Origin: Paenibacillus cymbidii
GTDB lineage: Bacteria; Bacillota; Bacilli; Paenibacillales; NBRC-103111
Length of the DNA: 64,000 bases
Assembly (NCBI RefSeq): GCF_004764705.1
Contig: NZ_SHLX01000010.1
Location: 223,824 to 287,823 of the forward strand
Reading direction: 5' to 3'
The position numbers and the translations under genes were made by a program. The notes under the pieces are model-generated. The model made no database searches, was not told the DNA's origin, and saw only the letters and a list, made by a program, of their open reading frames with translations. Below, one piece after another: positions 17,975 to 26,567 of this stretch (within the stretch, counting starts at the first letter, position 1; every line of letters starts with the position of its first letter).

Positions 17975-18604
17975 TTGACAAAACTGCCTTCCTTCAGCAT
18001 CATGGTCTCAGCCGCAGAACGGGAAAGAAGGGCCGACGGCAGCGTCGATTTTTTGCTGCGCCGGCTGCAGGCGGGCTTTCCCGACTTGTACGATCATGCG
18101 ATTCGTTCATCGTACGTAGTCAGAAGAATCGCTCAGGAGTATGGCGAAGCTGCCGAAACGGAAGCGGTGCTGTACCGCACCGCACTGCTGCAGGATGTTG
18201 GCATGCTGGCGGTTTCCATGGCCGGCTTCTCGCCCGTTCACGCCGCTTTTCTCCGGCATCCCGCGCTTGGCGCTCAGCTGCTTGCTTCGCAATTGCGCAG
18301 CGGTCGGCTGGATCGCGACGCCTTGCTGCAGCATCACGAAAATTTGGACGGCACCGGTTATCCGCTTGGTTTGAAAGGGAACAAGCTGTCGCATAGCGGC
18401 AAATTGTTGCGGGTGGCGAACGCTTTTGCCATGATGACAGGGGTTGACGCGAGGACGCGCCGCATCTTCGGTGCGGAGTTGGCGATTATGGAAATGTTTC
18501 GCCGATGCGGCGCGCTGTTCGAAGCGGACTTGCTGTTCGCGCTGAGCGAAGTCGTCGGGCAGGAGGAAGACGGTTTATTTGAGCAGCGTAATGCTGCCGA
18601 TTAA
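17975..18604 (+). CDS. Degenerate HD-GYP domain protein
   Basis: This 209-residue protein resembles the HD-GYP cyclic-di-GMP phosphodiesterase domain. It keeps the helix pattern, a RHP motif and HHENLDGTGYPLGLKG, which holds the GYP signature. Several metal ligands are changed: the HD pair is QD (ALLQDVGML), the following GK is GM, and the late aspartates of the VADAFDAMT-type motif are replaced in RVANAFAMMTG. It is therefore probably inactive as an esterase and may act by binding. A TTG at 17975 is preferred because AAAGGA lies 10 bases upstream; a GTG at 17966 is an alternative. Its 3' end overlaps the opposing gene by 30 bp. Confidence 0.8.
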   Translation: MTKLPSFSIMVSAAERERRADGSVDFLLRRLQAGFPDLYDHAIRSSYVVRRIAQEYGEAAETEAVLYRTALLQDVGMLAVSMAGFSPVHAAFLRHPALGAQLLASQLRSGRLDRDALLQHHENLDGTGYPLGLKGNKLSHSGKLLRVANAFAMMTGVDARTRRIFGAELAIMEMFRRCGALFEADLLFALSEVVGQEEDGLFEQRNAAD

Positions 18605-18904
18605 AGGCAGCGGCTTGGTCGTTCCGTTAGCGGCATTGATAATGCCGAGAATCGCGAGCACCACGATCGCCAGATTGGCGAACGGCAGCAGAATCCAGCC
18701 GATGATCGGGATGATCGTAAAGACGATGTTGACGGCTACTGCGGCCAAAAACAACGTCAATCCCTGGTTGGCATGGTACATGGCGAACGGCGAATCCTTG
18801 GCAGCGAGCAGCGGGATGAAGAAGATGATATAGGCGACTATTGCCATCCCCTTGTTTTTTTCCACGTCTGCCGGGTCCAGGTGCTGATTCGAATTTTCTT
18901 GCAA
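18575..18904 (-). CDS. DUF4870-like small membrane protein
   Basis: This 109-residue protein has a polar N-terminus and about three hydrophobic segments (VAYIIFFIPLLAA; NQGLTLFLAAVAVNIVFTII; a third in GWILLPFANLAIVVLAILGI), the pattern of DUF4870/YtzK-type membrane proteins. A TTG start at 18904 is chosen because GAGGTG lies 6 bases upstream on the minus strand; a longer frame exists but is not preceded by a ribosome site. It converges on the HD-GYP gene with a 30-bp overlap of the coding ends. Its function is unknown. Confidence 0.78.
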   Translation of the reverse strand: MQENSNQHLDPADVEKNKGMAIVAYIIFFIPLLAAKDSPFAMYHANQGLTLFLAAVAVNIVFTIIPIIGWILLPFANLAIVVLAILGIINAANGTTKPLPLIGSITLLK

Positions 18905-19088
18905 TCGAAACACCTCTTTCTCCCAATTGTTCGGGCTTCGAACGAATCCCGTACTAGCGTATTCGTCGCATGGTTTCGCTATTCCTTTTCTGCGGCGGTC
19001 ATGCATGCGGAAATGGTTCGGAGGTAACGATATAGGTGACTTTTATCCCGCTTGCTACAGGCAATTGAAACCGGTAAAGGAGGTCGAA

Positions 19089-19439
19089 ATGATCATGAGA
19101 TGCGCTTCGATTCATTTTCAATTTGACGACAGGCGTTCGGCGCTGCTTGCCATGGATACGCTGCAAGAGCTTGGCTACCTTGCGGTGCCGCTCGGTTCGG
19201 GCGATTCGGGCAACGCGTCGCTGCTGGAAGTGGCGGTGGAGAAATGCGATTTGACTTCCGCGCTGGAGATCGCTCATGCGCACGGCGGCATGCTGCTTGA
19301 AGGTGAAGCAGGCGATGCGGGGGCGCTGACGATGGCGTACGGGCTGGACGCGGTGCCGATTCCGGCTCATCTTGTGGAGCCGGCCGAAGAGGAAGGGGAG
19401 GCCGGGTATGATCATTTCCCGGCCGGCATTCATTTGTAG
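19089..19439 (+). CDS. Small unknown protein
   Basis: This 116-residue acidic soluble protein follows an excellent ribosome site, AAAGGAGGTC, 5 bases before the ATG at 19089. Its N-terminal half (RCASIHFQFDD, then LLAMDTLQELGYLAVPLG) suggests a small alpha/beta fold. No catalytic motif, signal peptide or membrane segment is visible. It converges on the flavoprotein gene, with only 3 bp between the stops. I do not recognise the family. Confidence 0.75.
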   Translation: MIMRCASIHFQFDDRRSALLAMDTLQELGYLAVPLGSGDSGNASLLEVAVEKCDLTSALEIAHAHGGMLLEGEAGDAGALTMAYGLDAVPIPAHLVEPAEEEGEAGYDHFPAGIHL

Positions 19440-19442
19440 CCG

Positions 19443-20705
19443 TCAGCGAAGCGCCAGGGCGGCGCTGAGTCCGGCGGTATAGCCGGTCGAGAAGGCGGCG
19501 GTTATGTTGTAGCCTCCCGTATAGCCGTGGATGTCCAATACTTCACCGCAAAAATACAGGCCGGAAACAAGCTTGGACTGCATCGTGCGCGGATCGATTT
19601 CTTTCAGATGGACGCCGCCGCCGGTGACGAAAGCTTCTTCGATCGATAACGTTCCCGATACGGCGAGCGGAAACGCCTTGATCAGCCGGCTCAGCGCCAG
19701 CCAGCCTGTCTTCGGAATGTGGTCGTAAGTAAGCAGCTCGTCCAGTTCTGCGAGCCGCAGCAGGGGAGCGATCAAACGTTCGTTGAGGCAGCTTTTCAGC
19801 ACGTTTTTGATCGCTTTGCGCGACTCCGCCTCCGCCAGCGCAAGCGTCTCGCGGAACACTTCGTCGGCACTGCGGTCCGGCTGCAGATCGATGGTCAGCT
19901 GCACGGTCCCGCCGCCAGCCCGGGCGAGCTGCTTGACGACGAATTGGCTGCACCGCAGCGCAATGGGTCCCGACAAGCCGAAATGGGTAAACAGCAGGTC
20001 CCCGGCATGGCGGACGATCGCCTTTCCTTTCGGATCCCACACGGTCAGCGCCACACCGCGCAAGGACAGTCCCTGCAGCTCGCGGCTGCGGATGAGCGGT
20101 TCGTCCGAGGTTAGCGGCACTTCGGTCGGGAAGAGCGGCGTAATCGTATGCCCGGCCTCCATCGCCCAGCTATATCCATCGCCGGTTGAGCCCGTGTGCG
20201 GCACCGATTTGCCGCCGGAGGCGACAATGACGGCGCTGCTGGCCACCGTCTCCCCGCTGCGCAGCTCGACGCCGGCCGCCGTTCCGTCATGGAATGCGAT
20301 CCGCGCCACCGGGCTGTTCAGCCGGATGTCCACGCCTTGCTTCCGCACTTGATTGACGAGCGCGTCGACTACCGTTTTGGCTTTGTCGCTGACGGGAAAC
20401 ATGCGGCCGTTGTCCTCTTCCTTCAACTGAATGCCAAGCTGCTCGAAGAAACGGACGATTTCCCGGTTGCCGAACGTCGCGAGCGAACTGTAAAGAAACC
20501 GGCCGTTGCCGGGAATATGCCGGATCAACTCGTCCGTTTCCTTGTTGTTCGTTACGTTGCATCTGCCGCCGCCCGAGATGCCGAGCTTGCGCCCCGGCTT
20601 GTCCCCTTTGTCGACGAGCAGCACCTTCGCTCCGTGCCCGCTGGCGGCGACTCCCGCCATCAGCCCGGCCGATCCGCCGCCGATCACGATTACGTCGTAC
20701 TTCAT
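19443..20705 (-). CDS. HI0933/YhiN-family FAD-dependent oxidoreductase
   Basis: This 420-residue flavoprotein starts with the dinucleotide-binding fold VIVIGGGSAGLMAGVAASG, followed by an acidic/basic turn (LLVDKGDKPGRKLGISGGGR) and CNVTN, the signature of the HI0933 (BaiN-like) family. The C-terminus, GEVLDIHGYTGGYNITAAF, closes the FAD site. Length and motifs are normal. Members are NAD(P)/FAD enzymes of mostly unknown substrate. The gene is alone on the minus strand. Confidence 0.93.
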   Translation of the reverse strand: MKYDVIVIGGGSAGLMAGVAASGHGAKVLLVDKGDKPGRKLGISGGGRCNVTNNKETDELIRHIPGNGRFLYSSLATFGNREIVRFFEQLGIQLKEEDNGRMFPVSDKAKTVVDALVNQVRKQGVDIRLNSPVARIAFHDGTAAGVELRSGETVASSAVIVASGGKSVPHTGSTGDGYSWAMEAGHTITPLFPTEVPLTSDEPLIRSRELQGLSLRGVALTVWDPKGKAIVRHAGDLLFTHFGLSGPIALRCSQFVVKQLARAGGGTVQLTIDLQPDRSADEVFRETLALAEAESRKAIKNVLKSCLNERLIAPLLRLAELDELLTYDHIPKTGWLALSRLIKAFPLAVSGTLSIEEAFVTGGGVHLKEIDPRTMQSKLVSGLYFCGEVLDIHGYTGGYNITAAFSTGYTAGLSAALALR

Positions 20706-20873
20706 GCATAACGCTCCCTGTAGGCCCGATTGATGGTTTCATCATACCATGCGGAAGGTTGCGGGAAAAATCCGGACCGTATTCGAAAAAACGACGGCGC
20801 CTTGCGCATGAAGGTATGCGCAGGCGCCGTCGATGGCGAACAGCGGATAGCGGACAGGAAACGGACAAAGCGG

Positions 20874-21194
20874 CTACACCTGGCTGGTCAAGCCGATCTC
20901 TTCCGTGTCGTTCCAATAAAACCATTGGGAGAGCTTCAGAAGCCGGCCGGCGACATCGGATATTTCCTGCACCAGCTGGCAGGTGAAGGCAAACTCCTCG
21001 CTGCGCGCAAGCTCCGCCTGTTTGCTGCGAATCGCCTGCTCCAGGTCCTGCATGCGGGCGAATATGGCATCGCGGGCGGACTCCCAATACGATGCCGCTT
21101 CCGCACGGTCGCTGTCGCTTGCGGACGTCCAGTCCAACTGCAAATTCGGCACCTCGATCTGCAGAATCGGATCAAATACGAATGATGGCCGCAT
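20874..21194 (-). CDS. Small unknown coiled-coil protein
   Basis: This 106-residue protein begins with MRPSFVFDPILQIEVPNLQL and continues with a largely helical, heptad-like part (RDAIFARMQDLEQAIRSKQA) that suggests a short coiled coil. There is no signal peptide or membrane segment. The ATG at 21194 is chosen for its 8-base distance from GGGAGG; an ATG two codons upstream at 21200 lies too close to that site. The family is not recognised. Confidence 0.72.
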   Translation of the reverse strand: MRPSFVFDPILQIEVPNLQLDWTSASDSDRAEAASYWESARDAIFARMQDLEQAIRSKQAELARSEEFAFTCQLVQEISDVAGRLLKLSQWFYWNDTEEIGLTSQV

Positions 21195-21430
21195 CTCCAT
21201 CGCCTCCCGTCGTGTTGTCCCAATCGGCAAAACAATCTAAAATTGATATAATACCAATCGAATATTGATATATGTCATTTTACAACGGATTGACGCGTTG
21301 TCAATCCCTAATTTTTGGCTGCCTGTCTCGCAACCGCTCTATAGTCGGATACCCGGCAAACGTGTATAATATAGTCACACTAATGGAGCGTTCAAAAAGT
21401 CGGCCTTTGCGGAAGGAAGCGATTCCACAC

Positions 21431-23602
21431 ATGATGCACCCGTCGTTGCACGAATCGCTGTCGCATTTGCTGAGTCCTCGCTCGGCCGCCGTCGTCATTG
21501 CCGAGGAGGCGCTTGCGGCCGGAACGGGGATCGTCCTGAATATGAGGCGTGCCGGGTTTCCCGGACGCCTGTTCGTCGTGGCGCCGAATGGAGCGGACAT
21601 CCCCGGGGAGCCGTGCCGCGAGCGGCTTGCGGACATTCCCGAGGCTGTCGAACTGGTCATAGCGACTGTGCCGCCGCAAGCGATCGAAGCGCTGCTGGCG
21701 CAATGCGAGCAAATGAAAGTGGGGGCCGTGCTGCTGCTCAGCCCGGGCATCGCCGGCGCGGAGGCGGAAGCCGCTCAATCCGGGGAAGAGGAGCGCGCGG
21801 CATCGTTCGTGTCCGCGTGGTCGGAGCGGACCGGCATTGCCGTATGCGGGCCGCGGAGCGCGGGCATTGCGAGCGTAACCGGCCTGATGGGCGTCTGCAT
21901 GGCGACGGGCAACGAATGGACGCTGCGCAGCGAAGGAGCGCTGGGGCTTGTGGCTTCCGGCGGCAATGACGTTATGGCTCCGCTGCTGGCGAGCGGCTTC
22001 GACCGGAACGCGCCGCTTCGCGCCATCGTATCGACCGGGTCGGAGCATGGCTTGCTAGCGCTGGAGGCGGGGGAAGCGCTGCTGGACGATCCTTGCGTCA
22101 AGGCGCTGGCGATCGCAACAGATGTCATCCGCGACGGCCGCGCGTTCGTTCGTTTGGCTGACAAGTCGCTGACGTTGCGCAAGCCGCTTGTGCTTCTGCG
22201 ACCGCAGGATACGACAGCGGCCGTAAACGATTCCCTGTTTGCCGCGGTTTGCCGGCAGAAGGCGATTTATTTGGCCCAGGACGCGGAACAATTCGCCGCC
22301 GCCGCCGTTTGCGCCGGGAGCGGCAGGGAGCTCGCCGGCAATCGGCTCGCTTTGCTCGATTTTACGGGCGGAGCGGCGGGCGATCTCGTCGGCGAGCTTC
22401 GTTACGCCGGTTTTCGCACGGTGTCGCCGCCGGACAAGCTTTCGGAAGCGGAGGCGGGAGAACCCGAAGGGTGGGACGGCGCTGTATGCATCGCCGGCCC
22501 CCCCGAGCCGGATGCCGAACGGTTGCGCAGGTTGCTTCACGAGGCGGACAAGCTGGTTTGTTTGCTGTGGCTGGGCGACCGAAGCGATGAAGCTGTCGCC
22601 TTCTGGCGCCGGGACGGGGTAGCGGTGTTCCATTCGCTGGATCACCTGATCGGCATGCTGCGCCACCTGTACGCCTTTTCCGAGAAAGGCGTCAAAAGCA
22701 AAACCGGGCTCAGCCGGCTGCGGGCCGATCGTTTTGCACTGGATAGGCTTGGCTTCGGCAAGTTTGAAGACGTTCGCCGCGTCCAAGGCGCCGGCGCCCC
22801 AAGCTTCGGCGATAGCGCTGCCGCGCCGGGCTGGAATGACCGCGAATTGCCGAGCGGCGACGAAATTTTGCCGGTTGCGGGGCAGCTTGGAGGCGGCGAG
22901 CGGTCTCCGGCGTCAGGCGCCGCCGGCCGCGAAACGATCGTTCGGCTGAGCGAAGTGGAAGGGAAGCGGGTGCTGAACGCGATCGGCATTTCCACGCCGC
23001 GCAGCCGCTTCGTTGCCCGCGGCGACGATTTGCAGCGCATGCTGCAGACGATCGATTTTGACGGCCGGCCGTTCGTGCTGAAGGTCGTTTCCCGGCAGCA
23101 GACGCGCAAGCGGGATTTTGGCGGCGTGCGTCTCCATGTCAAAGATGCGCAGGAAGTGACGCGATTTTATTGGAAATGGTTGTCGTCGCCGGGAGGGTTT
23201 CCTTCAGCGGATGGCATTCTGGTGGAGGAAATGGTGCTCGAGAAGCTGGAGCTCCGGTTGAGCGCATCCGTCGAACCGTCGTTCGGACCGGTTGTAACGC
23301 TCTCGATGCGCGGCGAAAGCGGCGATCCTCCGTATGCCGTGCGCCGTTTGGCGCCGTTCGACCAGGCGGAAGCCGCCCGGATGGTGGCGGAAATGCCGGA
23401 GCTGTCGGCCCAGTTGTCCGGCAACCGGCAGATGCCGCCGGCAGACCGGGAACGGCTGTACGACATGCTGGCGATGTTCTCCCGGTGGGTGTACGAGCTG
23501 CGCGACCGTCTGGTCGCCGTGGAAATCGACCCGCTCGCCGTCCGCCCGAAAGGCAAGGGCGTCTGCGCCCTCGACTGCGCGATGTCGCTGCGGGACAAAT
23601 AA
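21431..23602 (+). CDS. ADP-forming acyl-CoA synthetase-like protein, probably inactive
   Basis: The 723-residue chain has the layout of NDP-forming acyl-CoA synthetases: a CoA-binding Rossmann domain (residues 1-130), succinyl-CoA-ligase-like domains (about 150-440), and an ATP-grasp domain (about 510-720, starting LSEVEGKRVLNAIGI). The segment that normally carries the phosphorylated histidine (SHTG) reads RPQDTTAAVND near residues 255-266, so the histidine is missing. The usual HKSDVGGV motif is TRKRDFGGV. The enzyme may be inactive or have a changed role. The ATG at 21431 is chosen because a TATAAT at 21365-21370 would sit too close to the earlier ATG at 21383. Confidence 0.82.
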   Translation: MMHPSLHESLSHLLSPRSAAVVIAEEALAAGTGIVLNMRRAGFPGRLFVVAPNGADIPGEPCRERLADIPEAVELVIATVPPQAIEALLAQCEQMKVGAVLLLSPGIAGAEAEAAQSGEEERAASFVSAWSERTGIAVCGPRSAGIASVTGLMGVCMATGNEWTLRSEGALGLVASGGNDVMAPLLASGFDRNAPLRAIVSTGSEHGLLALEAGEALLDDPCVKALAIATDVIRDGRAFVRLADKSLTLRKPLVLLRPQDTTAAVNDSLFAAVCRQKAIYLAQDAEQFAAAAVCAGSGRELAGNRLALLDFTGGAAGDLVGELRYAGFRTVSPPDKLSEAEAGEPEGWDGAVCIAGPPEPDAERLRRLLHEADKLVCLLWLGDRSDEAVAFWRRDGVAVFHSLDHLIGMLRHLYAFSEKGVKSKTGLSRLRADRFALDRLGFGKFEDVRRVQGAGAPSFGDSAAAPGWNDRELPSGDEILPVAGQLGGGERSPASGAAGRETIVRLSEVEGKRVLNAIGISTPRSRFVARGDDLQRMLQTIDFDGRPFVLKVVSRQQTRKRDFGGVRLHVKDAQEVTRFYWKWLSSPGGFPSADGILVEEMVLEKLELRLSASVEPSFGPVVTLSMRGESGDPPYAVRRLAPFDQAEAARMVAEMPELSAQLSGNRQMPPADRERLYDMLAMFSRWVYELRDRLVAVEIDPLAVRPKGKGVCALDCAMSLRDK

Positions 23603-23725
23603 GGTTTTGTCCGCAGACAGCGGCAACGGACGGCAAAGGCATCGCGTACATGCTTCATGCGGCATTTGGGCACAATAGGGGCGGTTCCCGATAGGGGGCC
23701 AAATCGCATGAAGGAGCGTGTGTCC

Positions 23726-23857
23726 ATGGCAAACAGCAACTCACGCGAGCAAAAACGGCAAGCGGGCGGCGGCGCAAAAGCGGCGAACGAGCGGCAGCGG
23801 CAGCAATCGGGCGCCGCAGACAAAAAGCTGAACGGCCCCAACCGGCCTTCCACCTGA
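23726..23857 (+). CDS. Very small hydrophilic protein
   Basis: This 43-residue protein is rich in Gln, Ala, Asn and Arg and ends KKLNGPNRPST. AAGGAG lies 9 bases before the ATG at 23726. The composition resembles small spore-associated proteins of Bacillales, but no family is certain. It is followed after 6 bp by the gene at 23864 and is probably co-transcribed with it. Confidence 0.65.
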   Translation: MANSNSREQKRQAGGGAKAANERQRQQSGAADKKLNGPNRPST

Positions 23858-23863
23858 TCCGGT

Positions 23864-24271
23864 ATGCGCGACTCGAAAACATCGTCCGGCCGCGGAGCGC
23901 CCGATCCGGCTGCCACCGGCGACCCGTCGCTCGATCCGTTCGAAATCGAATTTTTACCGCAATTCCGCGAGAACCGCGGGCCTGAAGCGCCGTTCGTCAA
24001 CGAGCATGGCGTCGTCATCGGCGACCACGACTACAAGTCGCCGCAATCGCCGCTGGAGCAATGGAGCGCGGATACCGATCCCGCCGCGATGGCCGGGGAC
24101 CAGTGGGTTCATCCGTTCAAGGACATCGGCTTTCAATCGGCGGAAAATCGCGACCTGTTCGAAAAAGGCATTGCCCCGCAATCGGGCATTTTTATGCACC
24201 CGGACCAAAATACGGCTTACGGCGCCGAACCGACCGAAGCGACGGACGAAGCGAACCGTCCTGGACCGTGA
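23864..24271 (+). CDS. DUF3905-like conserved protein
   Basis: This 135-residue soluble acidic protein carries DPFEIEFLPQFRENRGPEAP, VIGDHDYKSPQSPLEQW and HPFKDIGFQSAENRDLFEKG, which I associate with the DUF3905 family of Bacillales. It has no recognisable catalytic motif. It lacks a good ribosome site of its own and begins 6 bp after the stop of the 43-residue protein, so translational coupling is likely. Family members are uncharacterised; a sporulation link is possible but not shown here. Confidence 0.75.
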   Translation: MRDSKTSSGRGAPDPAATGDPSLDPFEIEFLPQFRENRGPEAPFVNEHGVVIGDHDYKSPQSPLEQWSADTDPAAMAGDQWVHPFKDIGFQSAENRDLFEKGIAPQSGIFMHPDQNTAYGAEPTEATDEANRPGP

Positions 24272-24404
24272 GCTCGCGCGAGCTCGTGTGCGGCGGGAAC
24301 CGCTCCGGACGGCAGCCTGCTGCCGCGGGGCGGTTTTTTGTCGGCTTCGACGCCGAGGCGCGCGGGGACACGCGCGACGGCTGCGTACAGCCCAGCGCAT
24401 AAGG

Positions 24405-25001
24405 TCAGAGGACGCCCCGCCGCCGTATCACCCGTGCGGGAACGCCGACTGCGACGCTGTACGGCGGGATGTCCTTCGTCACGACGGAGCCTCCGCCGAT
24501 CACAGAGCCGCGGCCGATCGTCACGCCCGCCGTAATGTTCACGCGGCCGGCGATCCATACGTCGTCCTCAATTGTAATCGGCGCAAATTCGACGCCCTGC
24601 ATGCGGATCGGCTTGTCTGGATCGGCGAAGCGATGGTTGCCGGCGATGAGGATCGCGTGCGAGGCGATACGCACATCGTTGCCGATTGCGATCAGGCCGC
24701 CGGGACTATCCGGCGTGCCGTACCCGACAATGTTCGAGTATGCCTGGATCGAACAATTACGGCCGATGGTCACATTTCCCTGCAGCAGCACGCCGATCGC
24801 AATCATCGAGTGCTCCCCGATACGAATCGCTCCCTCGCGCGGGTTAATCCGCGCTTGCGGGCTGATCAGGCAGGTAGGATGGATATCCGCCCGCGGATGT
24901 CTGGATGCGAGCCAGGACCCGGCGCGACAAGCCATCCGCCGTCCCCACGTTTGTTTCCCCGGCATGCTGTACCCGCCGTCTAATAGCGTCCACCAGCTCA
25001 C
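24405..25001 (-). CDS. Hexapeptide-repeat acyltransferase (maltose/galactoside acetyltransferase type)
   Basis: This 198-residue protein has the repeated I-G-x-x hexapeptides of a left-handed beta-helix (GEHSMIAIGVLLQGNVTIG; DDVWIAGRVNITAGVTIG; GSVIGGGSVVTKDIP) and the terminal GVPARVI motif of LacA/Maa/WbbJ-type O-acetyltransferases. It would acetylate a sugar in the cytoplasm. A GTG start at 25001 overlaps the TGA of the upstream gene (GTGA), with an internal GAGGTG as ribosome site, so it is translationally coupled to that gene. Confidence 0.85.
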   Translation of the reverse strand: MSWWTLLDGGYSMPGKQTWGRRMACRAGSWLASRHPRADIHPTCLISPQARINPREGAIRIGEHSMIAIGVLLQGNVTIGRNCSIQAYSNIVGYGTPDSPGGLIAIGNDVRIASHAILIAGNHRFADPDKPIRMQGVEFAPITIEDDVWIAGRVNITAGVTIGRGSVIGGGSVVTKDIPPYSVAVGVPARVIRRRGVL

Positions 25002-26233
25002 CTCAGCACCTCGGCAACGTCCAGTTCGCACACGGTGGCGTGTTCGCCCGGCATCGTATTGACGATCAGTTTGCGGCCATCCGGCGAAAATACCGGGTGT
25101 AGGCAGACGCGGAAGCGATTGCGTCCGGACGGCTCGCGCTCGCCGAATACGCGCGGCAAATAGATGCGGCGGATGACCTCGCCGGTGCGGGTGTCGATGA
25201 ATGCCACTGCGCCCGGATTACTGCTCTCGTCGGTGACGAGCAGGTTGTAGTCCGCCGGCGATACGCTCGGATGTCCGCCGCTGCGGTGCTCGCTGATTTT
25301 GCGATAGTCGCTGCCGTCGTAGTGCACCTGCGCGAGGCACATGCCCGCCGGATCCTGCGGGTCTGGTCCGTAACCGAGCAAGTGCTCACCGTCGGGGTGC
25401 CATGACCAGTGCAGGCCGCTGCGTCCGTAGCTCAGATCGACGGCCAGGTGCAGGTCGCGCAGCTCCCGGTCTGCGGTAAAGATATAGGTTAGCTTCGGCT
25501 CTTTGCGGCTGGCGTGGACGCAGTGGTTGCCGAAGTAGAACAGCAGCCGACTGCCGTCCGGGTTCCAGCGCACACAGTAGCACATTAGCGTCAGTCCCTC
25601 TGCGCTGCCGAGCCGCGTCCGCAGCTCGCTCTCGCTTTCCAGAATGCGCGCCCGGTCCGGATGCCGCTCCAGCACCTCGGCAACGCTCAGCACGAGCGAC
25701 GAGCGGTTCGGCTCGAACATGTAGCGGAACAAGCCATGCTCGCGCCGCTGCAGGAACGGCACCGGGGCCAGCTCCGGCTTGAAGAGGTCGTACCCGTATC
25801 CCGCCGCGTAGAGCATGCCCATCAGTCCCGATACCAGCGGCTCCCCGGAGGGCGGAGCCCCCTCCATATCGCCCGCCTGCGTCAGCTCGTCTCCGGTTAC
25901 CAAATCGTGTCGCACGATGAGCGGCCGGTTCAGCGTGCCGGCCTGGTAATACACATAACGCCCATCCGGACTCCACGTCTGCCACAGCCCCGTATGGAAG
26001 AAGCCGGAATGTAGTGCCGTCCGGCCGAAGCGGGTCAGCACTTCGCCGCCGGCGCCGAGAACGAGCACCTCGCCGGTCTGGCGATCGAGGTCTCCGCCGG
26101 CCAGCAGCAATCTGCCGCTCCCATCCGGCGCATACGGGCTTATGGTGTAATAGCTGTGCACGCACCATCTCCCTTGGACCGGCAATGGCCGCACCAGGGA
26201 ATCGTCCGCAAGCTTGCTAGGGTCGCTTCGCAT
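24998..26233 (-). CDS. Beta-propeller protein of the oligogalacturonate lyase/TolB-like type
   Basis: This 411-residue protein has repeated propeller blades ending in motifs such as WSPDGRYVYYQAG, WNPDGSRLLFYFGN, WHPDGEHLLGYGP and FSPDGRKLIVNTMPGEH. The length and the lack of a signal peptide fit cytoplasmic oligogalacturonide lyase-like propellers, a reasonable partner for the GH105 gene next door. Catalytic residues cannot be assigned with confidence. The ATG at 26233 follows GAGGAGG; a frame start at 26257 lies before that site and is rejected. The gene is divergent from the GH105 gene. Confidence 0.8.
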   Translation of the reverse strand: MRSDPSKLADDSLVRPLPVQGRWCVHSYYTISPYAPDGSGRLLLAGGDLDRQTGEVLVLGAGGEVLTRFGRTALHSGFFHTGLWQTWSPDGRYVYYQAGTLNRPLIVRHDLVTGDELTQAGDMEGAPPSGEPLVSGLMGMLYAAGYGYDLFKPELAPVPFLQRREHGLFRYMFEPNRSSLVLSVAEVLERHPDRARILESESELRTRLGSAEGLTLMCYCVRWNPDGSRLLFYFGNHCVHASRKEPKLTYIFTADRELRDLHLAVDLSYGRSGLHWSWHPDGEHLLGYGPDPQDPAGMCLAQVHYDGSDYRKISEHRSGGHPSVSPADYNLLVTDESSNPGAVAFIDTRTGEVIRRIYLPRVFGEREPSGRNRFRVCLHPVFSPDGRKLIVNTMPGEHATVCELDVAEVLR

Positions 26234-26278
26234 CTCAGCTGCCTCCTCGTCAAACAAACTATGTTCACAACTGTATCC

Positions 26279-26341
26279 ATTATAGCCCCGCGCCTGCGTG
26301 GCCCTCCATTCATGATACGACCTTCATTTGCACAAATTGAT
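26279..26341 (-). promoter_or_regulatory. Putative promoter and operator of the beta-propeller/acetyltransferase operon
   Basis: On the minus strand a TATAAT lies at 26279-26284. TTTGCACAAATTGAT lies at 26327-26341 and matches the motif before the AraC gene (complement of 29687-29701) in 14 of 15 positions. The rest of the 334-bp gap between the divergent genes shows nothing further that I can name. Confidence 0.5.
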
Positions 26342-26567
26342 TAACTTGCCGCTGCCGGTTTGGCAAATTGCGTTGCCGATCCGGGTAGCTGCCTTCCGGC
26401 TTGCCGAGCAGCGGATCGGATAAAAAATCATTGTTTCATTCATGTAGCAACAGCAGGTTTTTCAATAAAATGGGGAGGAGAAGCGAGCAAGCGGTACGCG
26501 CCGCTTAGGCGAATCTTACTAATACGCAGTCAGGCAAATCTGCAAAAATCAGTTCAAGGAGGGGCGT

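Noticed and set aside
21383..21430. Earlier ATG start for the acyl-CoA synthetase-like protein
   Set aside because: It lies only about 12 bp after a TATAAT that looks like the gene's -10 box, and the extra residues do not resemble the family.
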